Shown in pieces: positions 47,544 through 58,096 of a DNA stretch of 64,000 bases. The notes beneath the pieces are model-generated. The model did not search any database and was not told the origin of the DNA. It saw only the letters and a list, made by a program, of their open reading frames with translations. A program made the translations under genes and the position numbers. Origin of the DNA: Pyrrhosoma nymphula. Lineage: Eukaryota > Arthropoda > Insecta > Odonata > Coenagrionidae. The first letter of the stretch is position 1; each line of letters starts with the position of its first letter. Location: the NCBI GenBank assembly GCA_963573305.1, contig OY754334.1, positions 32,667,614 to 32,731,613 of the forward strand, given 5' to 3'.

Positions 47544-47626
47544 TTTGAGTGTATTCTCTTACTCCTAAATCCTATGTATACCCTCTTTGAGTGTATTCTC
47601 TTACACCTAAATCCTATGTATACCCT
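47544..47626. repeat. 42-bp tandem duplication
   Basis: TTTGAGTGTATTCTCTTAC begins at 47544 and again at 47586. The two units differ at one or two bases, so this is a recent slippage or duplication event. Confidence 0.9.
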
Positions 47627-48436
47627 AACTTTATACTATTACCAAATATATAATATCAAAAACTAATGAATAAATGGTAAAATATGATTTATAAACGATC
47701 GTTTGGCTAATGTAAGATATCTATAAAAATGAACACACGGACATACAAATATTTTACATAATTTTGTTACCTTATGTTTGTAGTCCAAGCAATTGTTTTT
47801 TTCTCATAATTTCGTTAAAATCGACAGTATAACTCACTTTTCGAAGTTTTCAGTACTTGTGGGAAAAATTCGGGATTTTTGGCACGTTTACATGTAAAAA
47901 AAACCCGCTGCGTGAGAAAGCCCACACAAGAAGTGGATCGTGTAAAACCAGAGTAACATACTTACATAGAAGCTAACGATTACCTTAGAATATTGCCGAT
48001 GTGTACAGAGAAATGCAATTTATGTCATGCGGTTATGTAATAAAATACAAATCTATAAATCAATGTACAGAATATAATTTATCCTTGATTACAGTTGCCC
48101 TAGTGAGCTAAAAACAAATAATCTCTCAGAAGTTAGGGAGGAATGTACCTTAAGCCAGGGATCCATCTCTCTATTCAATCTTAAGGCTTGATAATTTTCG
48201 CCTTGGGCTCATGCGAACTATATTCCACAGTGTGTATCCCTTCAAGTAAGTTTATGGTGTTAACTAAGGAGTTCTGCTAACTCAAAACTTTGAAAAGCAA
48301 AGCACGCCGATGCCCTTGTACGTGATCGAATCCGCGTGTACACGTCCTTGGCAACCTAATGTTTGTTTCACGACTAGGTTTTAATTGCATTTCTCTCGCA
48401 TTGATCGTACCTTTTCTGCTTCTTCTCCGATTCCAG
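47627..48436. other. AT-rich sequence, probably intron upstream of the reeler exon
   Basis: No gene is visible. The position directly upstream of a good splice acceptor at 48435-48436 makes it likely intronic sequence of the reeler gene. Confidence 0.5.
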
Positions 48437-48776
48437 TCACGCTCCAAGGCTCCCGCACGCAGCACGCCACCAACAAGTTCTCCGGTTTCATGCTCGTGGT
48501 GGAATCGGCGAACGGAGGCGATTCGGCAGCCCTCGGCGGGCCTTACAGCCGGGTGTGGGCCGCGGCTCAGGAGGCCGCCGGAGGTGGCGGAGACCAAGGG
48601 GTGCCCCACCATAAGCCTCCGTCTCCCGTCGGCACGTTCCAGCTCTTCGGCGACGCCCTGACGAAGTTCAGCGAGCGCTGCCCCAACATGGTCACCCAGA
48701 CGTCGTCCATCCCGAAGAGCGAGATCCAGGTCTTGTGGGCGGCACCCGCTGCGGGCAGCGGATGCGTCACCTTCAG
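48437..48776 (+). CDS. Internal exon encoding a reeler domain (spondin-like secreted protein)
   Basis: The exon is bounded by a pyrimidine-rich acceptor (TTCTCCGATTCCAG, AG at 48435-48436) and a donor GTGAGA at 48777. It is 340 bp, starting in phase 1 and ending in phase 2. The reading VTLQGSRTQHATNKFSGFML, then GTFQLFGDALTKFSERCPN, SIPKSEIQVLWAAP and GSGCVTFR follows the reeler-domain order: VTL, F.GF, GTF, a Cys-Pro-Asn block and W.AP...G.V.F. The FQLFGDALTKFSERCP and IPKSEIQVLW wording is closest to F-spondin-type extracellular matrix proteins. A Gly/Ala/Pro-rich insertion of about 40 residues separates GFML from GTF. Flanking exons are not identified. A frame after TTTCAG at about 48943 could be next, but it does not look like reeler sequence. 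Spondin assignment is an inference; reeler assignment is firm. Confidence 0.85.
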
Positions 48777-49116
48777 GTGAGACCCAGTTGACTGGTACGA
48801 ACACTCGTTCATTGAAATAACCACTCTTCCAACTCCACTGATACTAATCCAATATTCGTCGCGGAACAGTTGGAGCAAAGGTCTTCTCAGTGGCTTCATG
48901 CGTTAGATCCCATCTTCCGGTACGGCTGCGTGTGTGTGTTTCAGCGGCAACAGTTTCTTCACCGTTTCAGGAGGCGTCTTCAGGTCGAAGTTCTGTTACA
49001 GGTCCCGTCTTCATTGCGGAATATTCAAATGTCTGGGTGCGCAGTCACGAGCATTGATCCGAAGATATTTACTCCTTATTCTGTATTATATGAAAAGGAG
49101 CGATGCAAAGACATGT
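48777..49116. other. Probable intron downstream of the reeler exon
   Basis: Follows the GTGAGA donor. It contains an acceptor-like TGTGTGTGTTTCAG ending near 48943 that might open a further exon, but the predicted peptide shows no family signal. Confidence 0.4.
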
Positions 49117-49195
49117 CATAGGCTTCATAACTACGTCCTCGCCGTCATAGCGTTTGAAGCTTGAAAACCACGTCAAAGCCGTCATAAGGTCACGG
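49117..49195. repeat. Cluster of CGTCATA-type motifs
   Basis: GTCATAGGCTTCAT, GCCGTCATAGCG and GCCGTCATAAGG occur within 80 bp. The same motif family, denser and partly inverted, recurs at 51725-51830. No known repeat class was recognised. Confidence 0.5.
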
Positions 49196-49317
49196 AATAG
49201 GAGTTTTTTCGTTGATCACGAAGGATATAAAATCAATTACCGTCAACGTTTCATTTAAAAAATAATAAAATACCATAATATTTACTAAAGCAAAAGTAGA
49301 AGAGACTAAAACTGTAG

Positions 49318-49441
49318 TCATATTGAAACAATCACTTGGTAAGAAATCCACGCTTTAATAATAAAATCGACCCAGGTTTCGGCAACTCACTGCCATTTTC
49401 AAGGTGATTCATTTTTACCAAGTGATTTTTTCAATATGAAT
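49318..49441 (-). ncRNA. Hammerhead-like unit enclosed by a 23-bp inverted repeat
   Basis: CATATTGAAACAATCACTTG (49319 onward) pairs with the sequence ending TTCAATATG near 49439. Inside, the minus strand reads CCTTGAAAATGGCAG, a TGGCA/TTGCC stem, GAAACCTGGGTC and then ATTTTATTATTAAAG. The CTGANGA box is degraded, but GAAAC, short stem III and GTC are intact. The outer inverted repeat could act as a long stem I extension. Confidence 0.5.
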
Positions 49442-49718
49442 ATTATAAATTTCCTCAAAGTTTTATCGGAAACGTTTTCTCATTTAACTGTAGTGATAAT
49501 ACGTTACTAATTTGGAGTGCACACGTAACATTGGAAAGGTAGGTACATAAAGAGTTTTCATGTTCAACATTATAGATGATGTATGAAATAACACATATAA
49601 ATTAACTAGACCAGTTAAATGTCTATATCCGAGTCACCGTCTGTCTTATTCTATCACTGTACGATTCTGAATCGTTTAACTATTGGAATAAAAGCATAAC
49701 TTGCTCTTGATAATCGCA

Positions 49719-50132
49719 ATAATAATAATAATAATAATTTATTAACATCATCGGGATATAACATCCATGAGTTTCGTCAAAATATTACAGCACAGTATTT
49801 ACAAGTAGTTTGGCAAATATACAGAGGTTGCCACTAAATAAATAAATGAAACCAAACATAAATGAGTGTGAGAACAAAAATACATACATTAATGAAAATC
49901 ATCAGATAGATACTCCCTTAAGCTATAATAACTTTTATGAATTAACAATTTTTTAAATTTGGATCTGAAGCATGATATTGAGGAAATGGAGCGAATTTCA
50001 ATTGGAATCTTGTTGTAAACTGTGGAAATGGAGTGATATGGGCCTTTCAGACATAGACTGTAGGAATATTGTTGGCTATGTATGTCATTTCTAGAGCGAG
50101 TGTAGTGATTATGGAAGCTGGAGTTAACAGAG
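49719..50132 (-). mobile_element. 3' end of a CR1-like non-LTR retrotransposon
   Basis: On the minus strand an open stretch of about 80 codons (50128 down to the TAA at 49889-49891) reads FHNHYTRSRNDIH, GPYHSISTVYNKIPIEIRSI, CFRSKFKKLLIHK and YYSLREYL. This is the typical YTRS....YN.IP..IR...F...K..L C-terminal end of CR1/L2-type LINE ORF2. A 3' untranslated region of about 150 bp and an (ATT)n tail (plus-strand AAT run at 49719-49740) follow. The frame has no stop, so the copy is fairly young but severely 5'-truncated. Confidence 0.85.
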
Positions 50133-50846
50133 AAAAAATGGGGATGTTGTGTATGAGAAGTTATTCAAAACTAAGTTCTGACTCACACGATTAAGTTATA
50201 TGTTACCTTATATGTTACTAGGATATTTAGTTTCCCGAAATTCATTTTATTTCATTGTTTTTTACGTATTTCTCATTATCATTGCAGACTTGTAAATGAT
50301 AAATTCATGTGAATGGACACAGCTTATTGCTACTCCCGCGAACAATATTAATTTGGACACATAATTTTACAATATAACTTTCAAATAATGTACAACTTCA
50401 TGAAAGAATTCTTATCTAACGGCTACTTCTCTTCAAAATATTACCGTAATTTTACTCCAAATATTCCAAAGAATGTGTGCAGATCACAAATAAACAGTAC
50501 ATGAAATTACTTCCACTGCAAAAATCTAAAAGCCACGAGAACTCCTGAATCCACCACTGTCCACTGAATTACATGCGGATGACCCCGTATAACTTTACTC
50601 TTGCCTCAAACACTACTTGTTATCATCTACTACTCTTTCAGTTCCAACATTTTAGAAAATAAACCTCTGAAAAAATAATTCATTACGAGACAAATAATCT
50701 AATTCCACAGTTTTATACCTTTAGACAGAAATAGAGCTTTAAAGTTGAAGTTGAAGATCGTAGTTTCTCATTCCAATTTGAAGCGACTAAATGGTGGAGA
50801 TTCCTTTAACATTTACCGCAATAGAAAAATCTGGCAACATGGAGCA
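50133..50846. other. Gene-free stretch
   Basis: No supported feature. If the 50847-51250 gene is transcribed, its 3' untranslated region lies at the upper end of this stretch. Confidence 0.45.
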
Positions 50847-51014
50847 TTAACTAATTCCACGACCAATATTCTTTATAGGGCGTTTAGTTAATACTGCATC
50901 TTTCCGGATGATGCTTTCCATAGGCTTCGCCTTTGGTTTGCTGATATAAGTAGCGCAACCCAGAAACAAAACTGGAATGACACCATCAGCCAGTTTTGGA
51001 ATACGAAATTGTAT
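50847..51014 (-). CDS. Last coding exon of an unrecognised gene
   Basis: The exon starts after an acceptor TTTATTTTACAG (AG complement at 51015-51016) and encodes 55 residues to a TAA: IQFRIPKLADGVIPVLF, then GCATYISKPKAKPMESI and a Lys/Arg-rich tail ending in GRGIS. It joins the upstream exon in phase 0 without disturbing the frame. I do not recognise the family. The mid-part is hydrophobic (VIPVLFLGCATYI) but too short and polar at its edges to call a membrane segment. Two matched splice sites and an 86-nt intron support a real gene. Confidence 0.6.
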   Translation of the reverse strand: MQFRIPKLADGVIPVLFLGCATYISKPKAKPMESIIRKDAVLTKRPIKNIGRGIS

Positions 51015-51100
51015 CTGTAAAATAAATGAAGGCAATTATGGTATTTACTTTAAAAATCACCAAAAACCATAAGTAAACCAACTAAACCAGCAATACTCAC
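51015..51100 (-). other. 86-nt intron
   Basis: The minus-strand donor GTGAGT (plus complement 51095-51100) and the acceptor TTACAG with a T-rich tract give a short intron. This size is typical of insects and contains no open continuation in the same frame. Confidence 0.6.
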
Positions 51101-51250
51101 TATTTCAACGATTTTCCCGTCCGAATCCCGAAGAACCTTAGACCGAATTATGCCGTGCGGCATGAAATGCTTCTCGCTCAAAACTTGACCGGGTTTTAAG
51201 TCAAAATCGAGCCTTAATAGCTTTTTGCCAATTCTCTCACTTAACAGGGT
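51101..51250 (-). CDS. Penultimate coding exon of an unrecognised gene
   Basis: Fifty codons in phase 0-0 follow a strong acceptor on the minus strand (a T-rich run of about 20 nt, then CACCCATAG at 51251). They read LLSERIGKKLLRLDFDLKPG, SEKHFMPHGIIRSKVLRDS and DGKIVEI. The in-frame TAG of the acceptor lies just outside the exon, as expected for an intron. LKPGQVLSEKHF is loosely reminiscent of SAF-type modules, but the similarity is too weak to name. A candidate upstream exon is the frame at 51419-51628, though no donor in it joins convincingly. Confidence 0.6.
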
Positions 51251-51719
51251 CTATGGGTGCCGAAAAAAAAAACGAAAAACTTGACTTTTTGGAGCCATAG
51301 CCCTCTTTGCACTCAGGTACCAACGGCTTCGCGGCATTTCGATTTTCTATGAGAAAAAACTGAATGTACCTACTTATTGGATAAGAATCGCATTACTTGC
51401 GTTCTTAATCACCAAAATTTACATTTCAAAAGCCTTAAGAATGTCAATAACTGCAAAATACTGCCTTAAAAGACGGGCCTTCGTCACGTTATCACTATTT
51501 AACAAGCCTTCCCTCGGAAATACCACGGGTGGCCTGCTAGCGGCGCTCGTAGTTCGTCTGAATTCCGCGGCTTCAATTCCGTGCACCTCAAACACACAGG
51601 GAAGGTAGGAAGTGTCACTGGCATGCACATAGACGTAGAGATAAGTCGGTGATTTCCATCGGTTCTTCTCGTTTACGAAGGGCTACCAACCAAATAATAT
51701 CTAATTTTTGTACCCCTTC
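51251..51719. other. Probable intron/upstream region of the minus-strand gene
   Basis: Contains the polypyrimidine tract for the exon at 51101-51250 and a 69-codon minus-strand frame (51419-51628, start MHASDTSYLPCVFEV) that might hold an upstream exon. GAG|GTGCAC at about 51585 would be an in-phase donor, but it is only a moderate match. Confidence 0.35.
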
Positions 51720-51831
51720 GCTCCGTAGCGTCATAAGCCTTATGACGGAGACCAAACTGATCGCCCGAACGTCATAGGCGTCAAAAGACCCCCGTCATAG
51801 CTATGACTCTTATGACGCCTATGACATTTAC
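51720..51831. repeat. Palindromic CGTCATAAG/CTTATGACG cluster
   Basis: GCGTCATAAGCCTTATGACG is a 20-bp near-perfect palindrome at about 51729. It is followed by CGTCATAGGCG, CCGTCATAGCTATGAC and CTTATGACGCCTATGAC. Several inverted and direct copies of one 8-9-bp motif lie within about 100 bp. Such a layout could bind a dimeric factor or form alternative hairpins. A sparser set lies at 49117-49195. Confidence 0.6.
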
Positions 51832-52093
51832 ATAATTGACCCGCAGTGGGGTGGTAGAAATTCCACGGGAAACCGTGAAGACAGCGGTGACTACAAGGGA
51901 GTGGCCGGCGACGGGCTACATCAGCAGCATCTTGTTCACCATTCTTCCTCTGGTCACGCTGGCGGAGAGCAATGCAGAATTGAACGATTTTCCTCGCGGT
52001 GGCCTAAATACGAAAACAGCATCAATAGTTCCAAAATGGGAGGTATCAGGCGTGATGCTCTGGAATTTCAACATAATGTAGAAATTTATATTG

Positions 52094-52207
52094 CAATTTT
52101 CCACAGATAAGGATTTATTCAATCTGGGTTTCGATGCACTGCATCACCTGATGATGATGCTGTGCATTGAAACCTGGGTCAAATAAATATTTATCTGTGG
52201 AATATTG
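52094..52207. repeat. Head-to-head inverted dimer with intact hammerhead-like core
   Basis: The outer arms TTCCACAGATAA and TTATCTGTGGAA enclose two outward-reading units. The plus unit has CTGATGA (52148-52154), a stem GATGC/GCATT with a TGT loop, GAAAC (52169-52173), ACC-TG-GGT and GTC (52178-52180), then AAATAAATATTTATCTGTGG. All core bases of a hammerhead are present except a convincing inner stem I. The minus unit retains GAAACCCAGATTG but has lost the first box. Confidence 0.65.
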
Positions 52208-54866
52208 TCTACTGCATCAATAGTTGTTGAAATTTTAATGAAATGGAGGACCAGTTTTTTTCTGAGTGGATTGAAAACCCTCGTTTTGGAAACTAGCCCT
52301 CGCAACGTCCCCCGGAATACAAAAAATAGAAAGTTTCGCTTTTTTATAAAAAAACGCAACTAGTTTATGAGAAAATTACTCCATCCACAACAGAAAATTA
52401 TTTATTATAATTATCTTAAGAGGGAAGTATACTGCAAGCATTCAGCTATCACGGTTAAGCCGCTACTGGTTCATAGGTAAACGGCTGAAACAAGTTTTTT
52501 ATCCCAGGTATAGAACACCCCTTAGTCTTTGATATTATTCTCATGCTGGTAAAGGAAATATTTGTTTGAAATATTTGTCAACGAATCCGTATCTTTAGTG
52601 CCTTTTTTTACTTTTTAGCAACCTAGGCACGTTTTCACTGAAAGGAGCATTTTTTAAACGGCATATTGTAAAAAAAAGCGGGGATCACCCATGCGTGCTG
52701 AACGATGCAGTCGCGAACCATCCGTCCCAAACTGGGGTGTGCCATATCTTTCGCGGTATCCACGTGCTATACAGGGGGTTTGAGTGGAAATTGGGTCAAA
52801 AAGGGAGGGGGTTAGAATTCATTATGCCTGGGCGGTAATTAGCTCTCCTTGGAATTTCGAAGATGCACATCTGCGAGACGCATGAATATCCTCTTGACGT
52901 TTGCATACATTAAGCTTTGAAGTTCCGAGGCTTTAAGCTTAATGCTATTGATACGTTGTTTCGACATTCTTTTCCCTAAATTTATGGATGCTGGAAGATA
53001 CGACGGCTGATTTCAAACGCACGCGACACTTTTAACAGCTTGTGTTACCTGGTGGGATCGATTGAATTTTAATTAAGGCACATTCCTTACACTTTTCTTC
53101 ATGTCCCACGACCTGGGTGACGATGCTAACATGGGTCCCGGGGGATAAAGTTTTAATCTTTGACTTTCCTTGATGATAATTTTTGCAGTAGAATCCTTGA
53201 AAGAGGAAAAATGAACGATTTTCTGTGGATTCTCCGATCAATGCCAGTGTGATTTGCTTTAGACTTCCATTTTCAGAAGCATTCGTATGCAATTCGGCCA
53301 AACAAAAGGTTTCGTTGGATTCCGATTTTACTCCCGTAAGTTTTCAATTCATTTTGGCAAAACGATAGCGAAAACTCGGTTATTAATAAAATTTGTTCAT
53401 ATTTAATGTTATTTTGGAGAATAATTGCAGGCGTTAATAATTTTTTAATAAATTGCGGTTGATTGAGGATAAAAGAGAAGAAAAATGGCGTGATCAAATT
53501 GCTTATCGAATTACTCATTATTGAAAAAGAATATTCAAAGTTTACGACGGTCTGCTTTTTTTTCGCATGCATGCCTAAAATCGCAATATATTATGCATAA
53601 CGATGACTTTGGGAGTTGTGATTCAATGTTAATTGCAAGACGTCAAAAGGGTATTACTCGATTTGCCAAATCTATTTCAAGGCCTTAAGTATTCATTAGT
53701 GTGAAGGAAATATGTGAAAACGTTATCTGCGCAATTTTGGATTGCGTTCATTCTTGATGAGTAATGAGTTTCAATTGACCCCCGCCATTTTATCAATTGC
53801 TTTTGATCGTTTTTTCATTGACATGTCCTTCACACAATGCGGCGACCTTTAAATCACCAGTCATATATTGGACAAGGGGAATCATTGCAAGTGCTATTTG
53901 TCGCATTCCAGCGACAGTTTCTTTACATGTTTCACCAGCTCATCAAAATATTCAAGGTTCTTGGAAGGGGAAATAAATGTTTGTATGGATGCTCTATCAG
54001 GATTCAGGTTAAGGTTGTCTTAAAACACGCACGCAAGGCTGCAATAGGTTTGTAGCCAAGAGAGAGATTGAGGTTTTGCTTTGTAAATGGAAGCAGCATA
54101 ACTTTTTAATATCTTACCTTCAATTAAAGAAAAATACTATGCTTATATCAACCGTAAAACCAAGTATGAAATTTGTAAGTGCATACATTTATTACATACA
54201 TTTTCCAATGCACTCAATCAAACATTTGCAGCAATTTTTATTTAGATCAACAAATATAAACGTGGCCTGTGAACAAAGTAAGTGCTAGTAATTTTCAATG
54301 GAAAGTAATGTGAATGACTACTATGTTATTTCTAATGCGATGCGTATACATCAAGAGGAGACAAGGGAGCTTATTTTTACCATTTCTCAGCTGTAACCGA
54401 ATTAATTTCTAAACTATTTCATAATTCACCCTTTCGGGAGGAGTCCATCTCGTAAAAGTATTTGGGTATGTATTACAACAATGTATGGTATAATATTCTT
54501 ATAAATAGCACTTGGTAAGACCAATGGTCATTCGTTTAAGCTCAATTAAGCGTGTAGATAATCGAAGTCCTGCTTGGAAGCAGACAATACTTTTAATTTA
54601 GTTTTTTAATTTAGCATAAACATTAGTTAAATAAATCATATTAAATAAAATATATAATGCATAAAATACTCATTTACTTATACCAATCGTGAATTTTTTG
54701 TTGCGAAAAAATCAGGTTTAGCAAAGGCTATTAAATTTCATTCGCAACTAAAACAGATACTCCTAACTGTTGAACAAATATTATATTAATTGAAATTATT
54801 GGATTCGGCTTCAATTATGTGAAAATTCATTTTGAATAACAATGTACGCAATTGTGTAACTTTCCC
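52208..54866. other. Gene-free stretch
   Basis: No supported gene. Minus-strand frames at 53032-53301 and 53273-53572 have no recognisable domain or splice context. Confidence 0.45.
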
Positions 54867-54978
54867 AGAGATTTTTTTTGCAGAGTTTACAACCGGTTTC
54901 AACGCATAGGCATCCATAGACGGTACCTGATGATCACGGCTATTGATTTAAACGGTTGTGCCCAATAAAATCTCTGTG
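54867..54978. repeat. Decayed head-to-head dimer of hammerhead-like motif
   Basis: The outer pair AGAGATTTT / AAAATCTCT encloses a plus-strand unit with CTGATGA at about 54929, then AAACGGTTGTGC and CCAATAAAATCTCTGTGAA. The minus-reading unit has GTTGAAACCGGTTGTAAA. GAAAC is damaged on the plus side and CTGANGA is missing on the minus side. Confidence 0.6.
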
Positions 54979-55544
54979 AAGGGTCACATCGGTGTAAACT
55001 GATACTGTCTCAATTGAAAGATTAAAAATACAAATCACGAATAATCCAATCTTTTACCTACGTAATTTCCGTAATGGTGTTATAAATATTCTTTGTTAAA
55101 AACTGGCTTGACCTGATTTTTGAAAATTCATTTGGCAACATTTTACATCTTTTATGTGTTAACCGAAGCATGAACCATTCGTACCCAGGTGAAGTATCTT
55201 TGTTTCCACATGAGTTCATATAATGTTCGCATCTGGGCCAGAAAAAAGTTACATTAAAGTAGAATTACATCACTAGTAAAATGTAAAAAAGGATTTGCTT
55301 ATAACGTCAAAGAAAACTATGGACATTTTTTATAAGGAACTCGTCCGTGACTGCAGGGCAAGGAAAATGTATTTTCTGAAAATTCAATTTCCTATAAATC
55401 GAAGTAAGGGTAAAACTGTGCCAGCAACATAGCAATAGCACACCGTTTGGTTCAGTAGTTACCCTGAACAGAGAAAAGCTTAGTAAAGTAGGTGTACAAC
55501 ATGCTGGTAAATTAGATGAAATTCATCCCTCTAAGCATTCCTCT
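54979..55544. other. Gene-free AT-rich stretch
   Basis: No gene or repeat recognised. Confidence 0.5.
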
Positions 55545-55620
55545 GGAGGCGTGATAGCCAAGTTGGTAAAACATACGGTATAGAATCTGACTTTCCTAAA
55601 TATCAATCCTGGTGAAGCAT
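55545..55620 (+). repeat. tRNA-like SINE head, degenerate
   Basis: GGAGGCGTGATAGCCAAGTT contains a good polymerase III A-box (TAGCCAAGTTGG, 55555-55566). A damaged B-box-like TATCAATCCTGG follows at about 55601. Spacing is right for a tRNA, but the arms do not pair, so this is more likely an old tRNA-derived SINE fragment. Confidence 0.4.
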
Positions 55621-57802
55621 TGTCGGACGACCCCTTTTTTATTCGAAGTAGTGCCATCTACTGAAATGATAACTTAGCGGGAACCTGCAGGGTTGACGTT
55701 TAAGTTTCCGACTTTGAAATAGATTGCAGCATTCTCTTTAACAAAAATCTTCTGTTATTTTGGAAAAGCCGAGGAAGAAGTAGCCCCAATACCTCACTTG
55801 AGTTCTCTCTTGCTTCAGTTATTTGGATGGTATGACGACACGCACAGCTGTTCACCCGTTGTTAAGAGATGATTTCGGTCAGCAAAATTTATACTTTTAA
55901 AAGGAACTTTGCTACTGCATACTAAGCTCTGAAGCATGATTGTTCAAGAACTTGTCTTCTTAGGACGAATGACAAAAATAGGTAATTTTCTGCAGAAGGT
56001 AAAGAAATACAAGCAAGTGGAACTTGATATTTCTATTTTATTGCCATATGTTTGTCTGTTGTAAAATAAAACGGTTGTATGTTGTCGTGAATGTATTCTG
56101 GTTGAGTCTGTGTACTACTGAACAGGAGTAAGTTACACTGGAAGGATAATTCATCTCTCACTCTCTAAGAAGTTGCATTTCACCATTCTCAATGAAATTT
56201 CTATGATCTAGAGCATTATCAAGACAGAGTGTGAAGATAGTGATCTATACATAGGAGCTTCTGATTTATCCACTTCATACCACCACTCTGTACCTTTATC
56301 AAGAGAAGTTGGTGGTTTAGTCCGTGCACAATTACAAAAAAAAGGTTCATTTGAATTTTTAATGTAGCAATCTATACATATGAAAGGCAAATACCAATTA
56401 CTTATTTATTGAATGCTCACGATATCTCTGTTACCACTAAATGTATTACATTAGGTTTGCCACACTGATCTGTCTTAGGCTCTGGGTATTCACTAAGAAA
56501 TCTTATAAAGATTAACATTTTTAGCACGAATTTATTTTAAACGAACATGTATTACAGGTATTTCCGGAATGAAATTTAAGGGTAAAACTTTTAGCTCAAA
56601 CATGTTGCATTTCTCATATTCATTCAAATATTTTAAGAATGTTATTGCGCATAAAATATTAATTATCAGTATAAAAAGCACTTGAATTTTTCATTTAAAA
56701 ATGTGATGACACAGTAGTTCACCCAGTTTTGCAGCGACCCAGTTTATTCTGTTGAGTGCACTGTTCTCTCATTGGTCAATAGTCTCGGGAGTGTTTTTTA
56801 TACGTGATCCGTCGCACAAAAAGGTGAAAACACAACGATACACAAAATCTTGGTATTCTTGAATACAATGTTTTGGCCGGTGTGGGGCCACTTTATCCAG
56901 CAATTTGGTCTTTCACCACCGTTCCATGATCAATGTGAGATGACTGTCAACCGTGAATGCCCTATGGGAGCATTCTTACAACACCGCTCTTCTCTCATGA
57001 AGTAGTCACTGAGAACGCACTTAAGTTAAACGACGATTAGAGGAAGGTGTAGCAAGAAATAATAGCATCGTGGTGTTTCTCGGCTATCGTTTAAGAGCTG
57101 ATATACATTGAAGCATTATTATGATCCCCTACAGAGAAAGAGAGAGAGAGACATACAGAGGGAGAGAGTAAGGTGGTGGGTGAAAAGAGGATAACGAAAT
57201 AGTTTTTTTAGAATTGGATCGCGGATAACGTTTGTTCAATTGCTTTTGTTTTTGTGTCCTTCCTTTTTCCTCTTCCAATACTCCTTCATTTCCTTTCCGT
57301 GTTCCCTTTTCCTATCTTCGCTCCATATCTGCCCGTCCTCGATTTTTCTCCCCGAAGGCCCGGACCCCAAAGGCCACTTCGCACCTGAATACGTCACGTT
57401 CCTTCATGTTCTTCCACGCAATTTCCATTTCTCGTAGACCCTTTTATACACTCACAAAACATGCACCCTTTATCAGTGGTGCCCACGCAAGGAGGTCATG
57501 ACGCAAAGTGCGTAATAAAAATTATTTTTGAGGGGTAGGGGGAAACCAGGGATTTCAGGAGTCTTATTAGCTAAGAAGTACTTACAAATCCTATCCCTTT
57601 GTTTCATATCTTCCAATTTCACCTAGTACCCATAAGTGTAACTCTGGTAATGTATCCGTAATTTTTTCTACGAAGTACTTTAGTTAAGATGATAATAGGA
57701 AGAATTATAAGACGAGTGAAGACACGGGTATTGAATAGTCTTCTCTTATAAAAAATTTCATCTCTGTCGTGGAAGAAATAGATAATAGAACCATCCTTGG
57801 AG
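55621..57802. other. Gene-free stretch with (GA)n tract
   Basis: A purine (GA)n-like tract lies at about 57135-57172. C/T-rich 57240-57500 is open in two frames with low-complexity peptides, judged non-coding. The intron(s) and later exons of the minus-strand secreted-protein gene may lie here, but none could be identified. Confidence 0.4.
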
Positions 57803-58036
57803 TTATCTCGGCGGGCCTCTCGATCCTAAGCGCCCGAGTACTTGCCGGCACCTTCCGAACCACACAACCCCCCTGCAGCGCGGGCTGATAATCCAAGCCT
57901 CCATCTCCGGCCCCCTCGCGGGTCTCCAGCCGTTGACCGACCGCACGATGACATCGCGGAAGGAAGCCTCCGCGTCTGGCGACGCACACAGCACAACAAC
58001 CAAGACGACCACGACGAATCCTTGCTGAGGTTTCAT
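57803..58036 (-). CDS. First exon of a secreted protein (signal peptide)
   Basis: ATG at 58036 lies in the context CAACAATGAAA, close to the insect start consensus. It opens MKPQQGFVVVVLVVVLCASP and then DAEASF, a textbook signal peptide with a hydrophobic core at residues 7-18 and likely cleavage after Ala24. The following residues (FRDVIVRSVNGW and onward) are GC-rich coding without a recognised domain. The frame stays open to 57803, but the true exon probably ends earlier. Possible donors are GAAG|GTGCCG or a GC-type CCG|GCAAGT near 57840-57855. A TATA box and initiator lie upstream at a proper distance. Confidence 0.6.
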   Translation of the reverse strand: MKPQQGFVVVVLVVVLCASPDAEASFRDVIVRSVNGWRPARGPEMEAWIISPRCRGVVWFGRCRQVLGRLGSRGPPR

Positions 58037-58096
58037 TGTTGACCCGAAGACTTAAGAGACGTCGTCTCTCGAGGCTCACCAAGGCACAAGTCGCGG

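Noticed and set aside
48943..49164. Next exon of the reeler gene after TTTCAG
   Set aside because: The splice signal is fair, but the peptide does not continue the reeler fold (no expected strand after CVTF), so it was not called.
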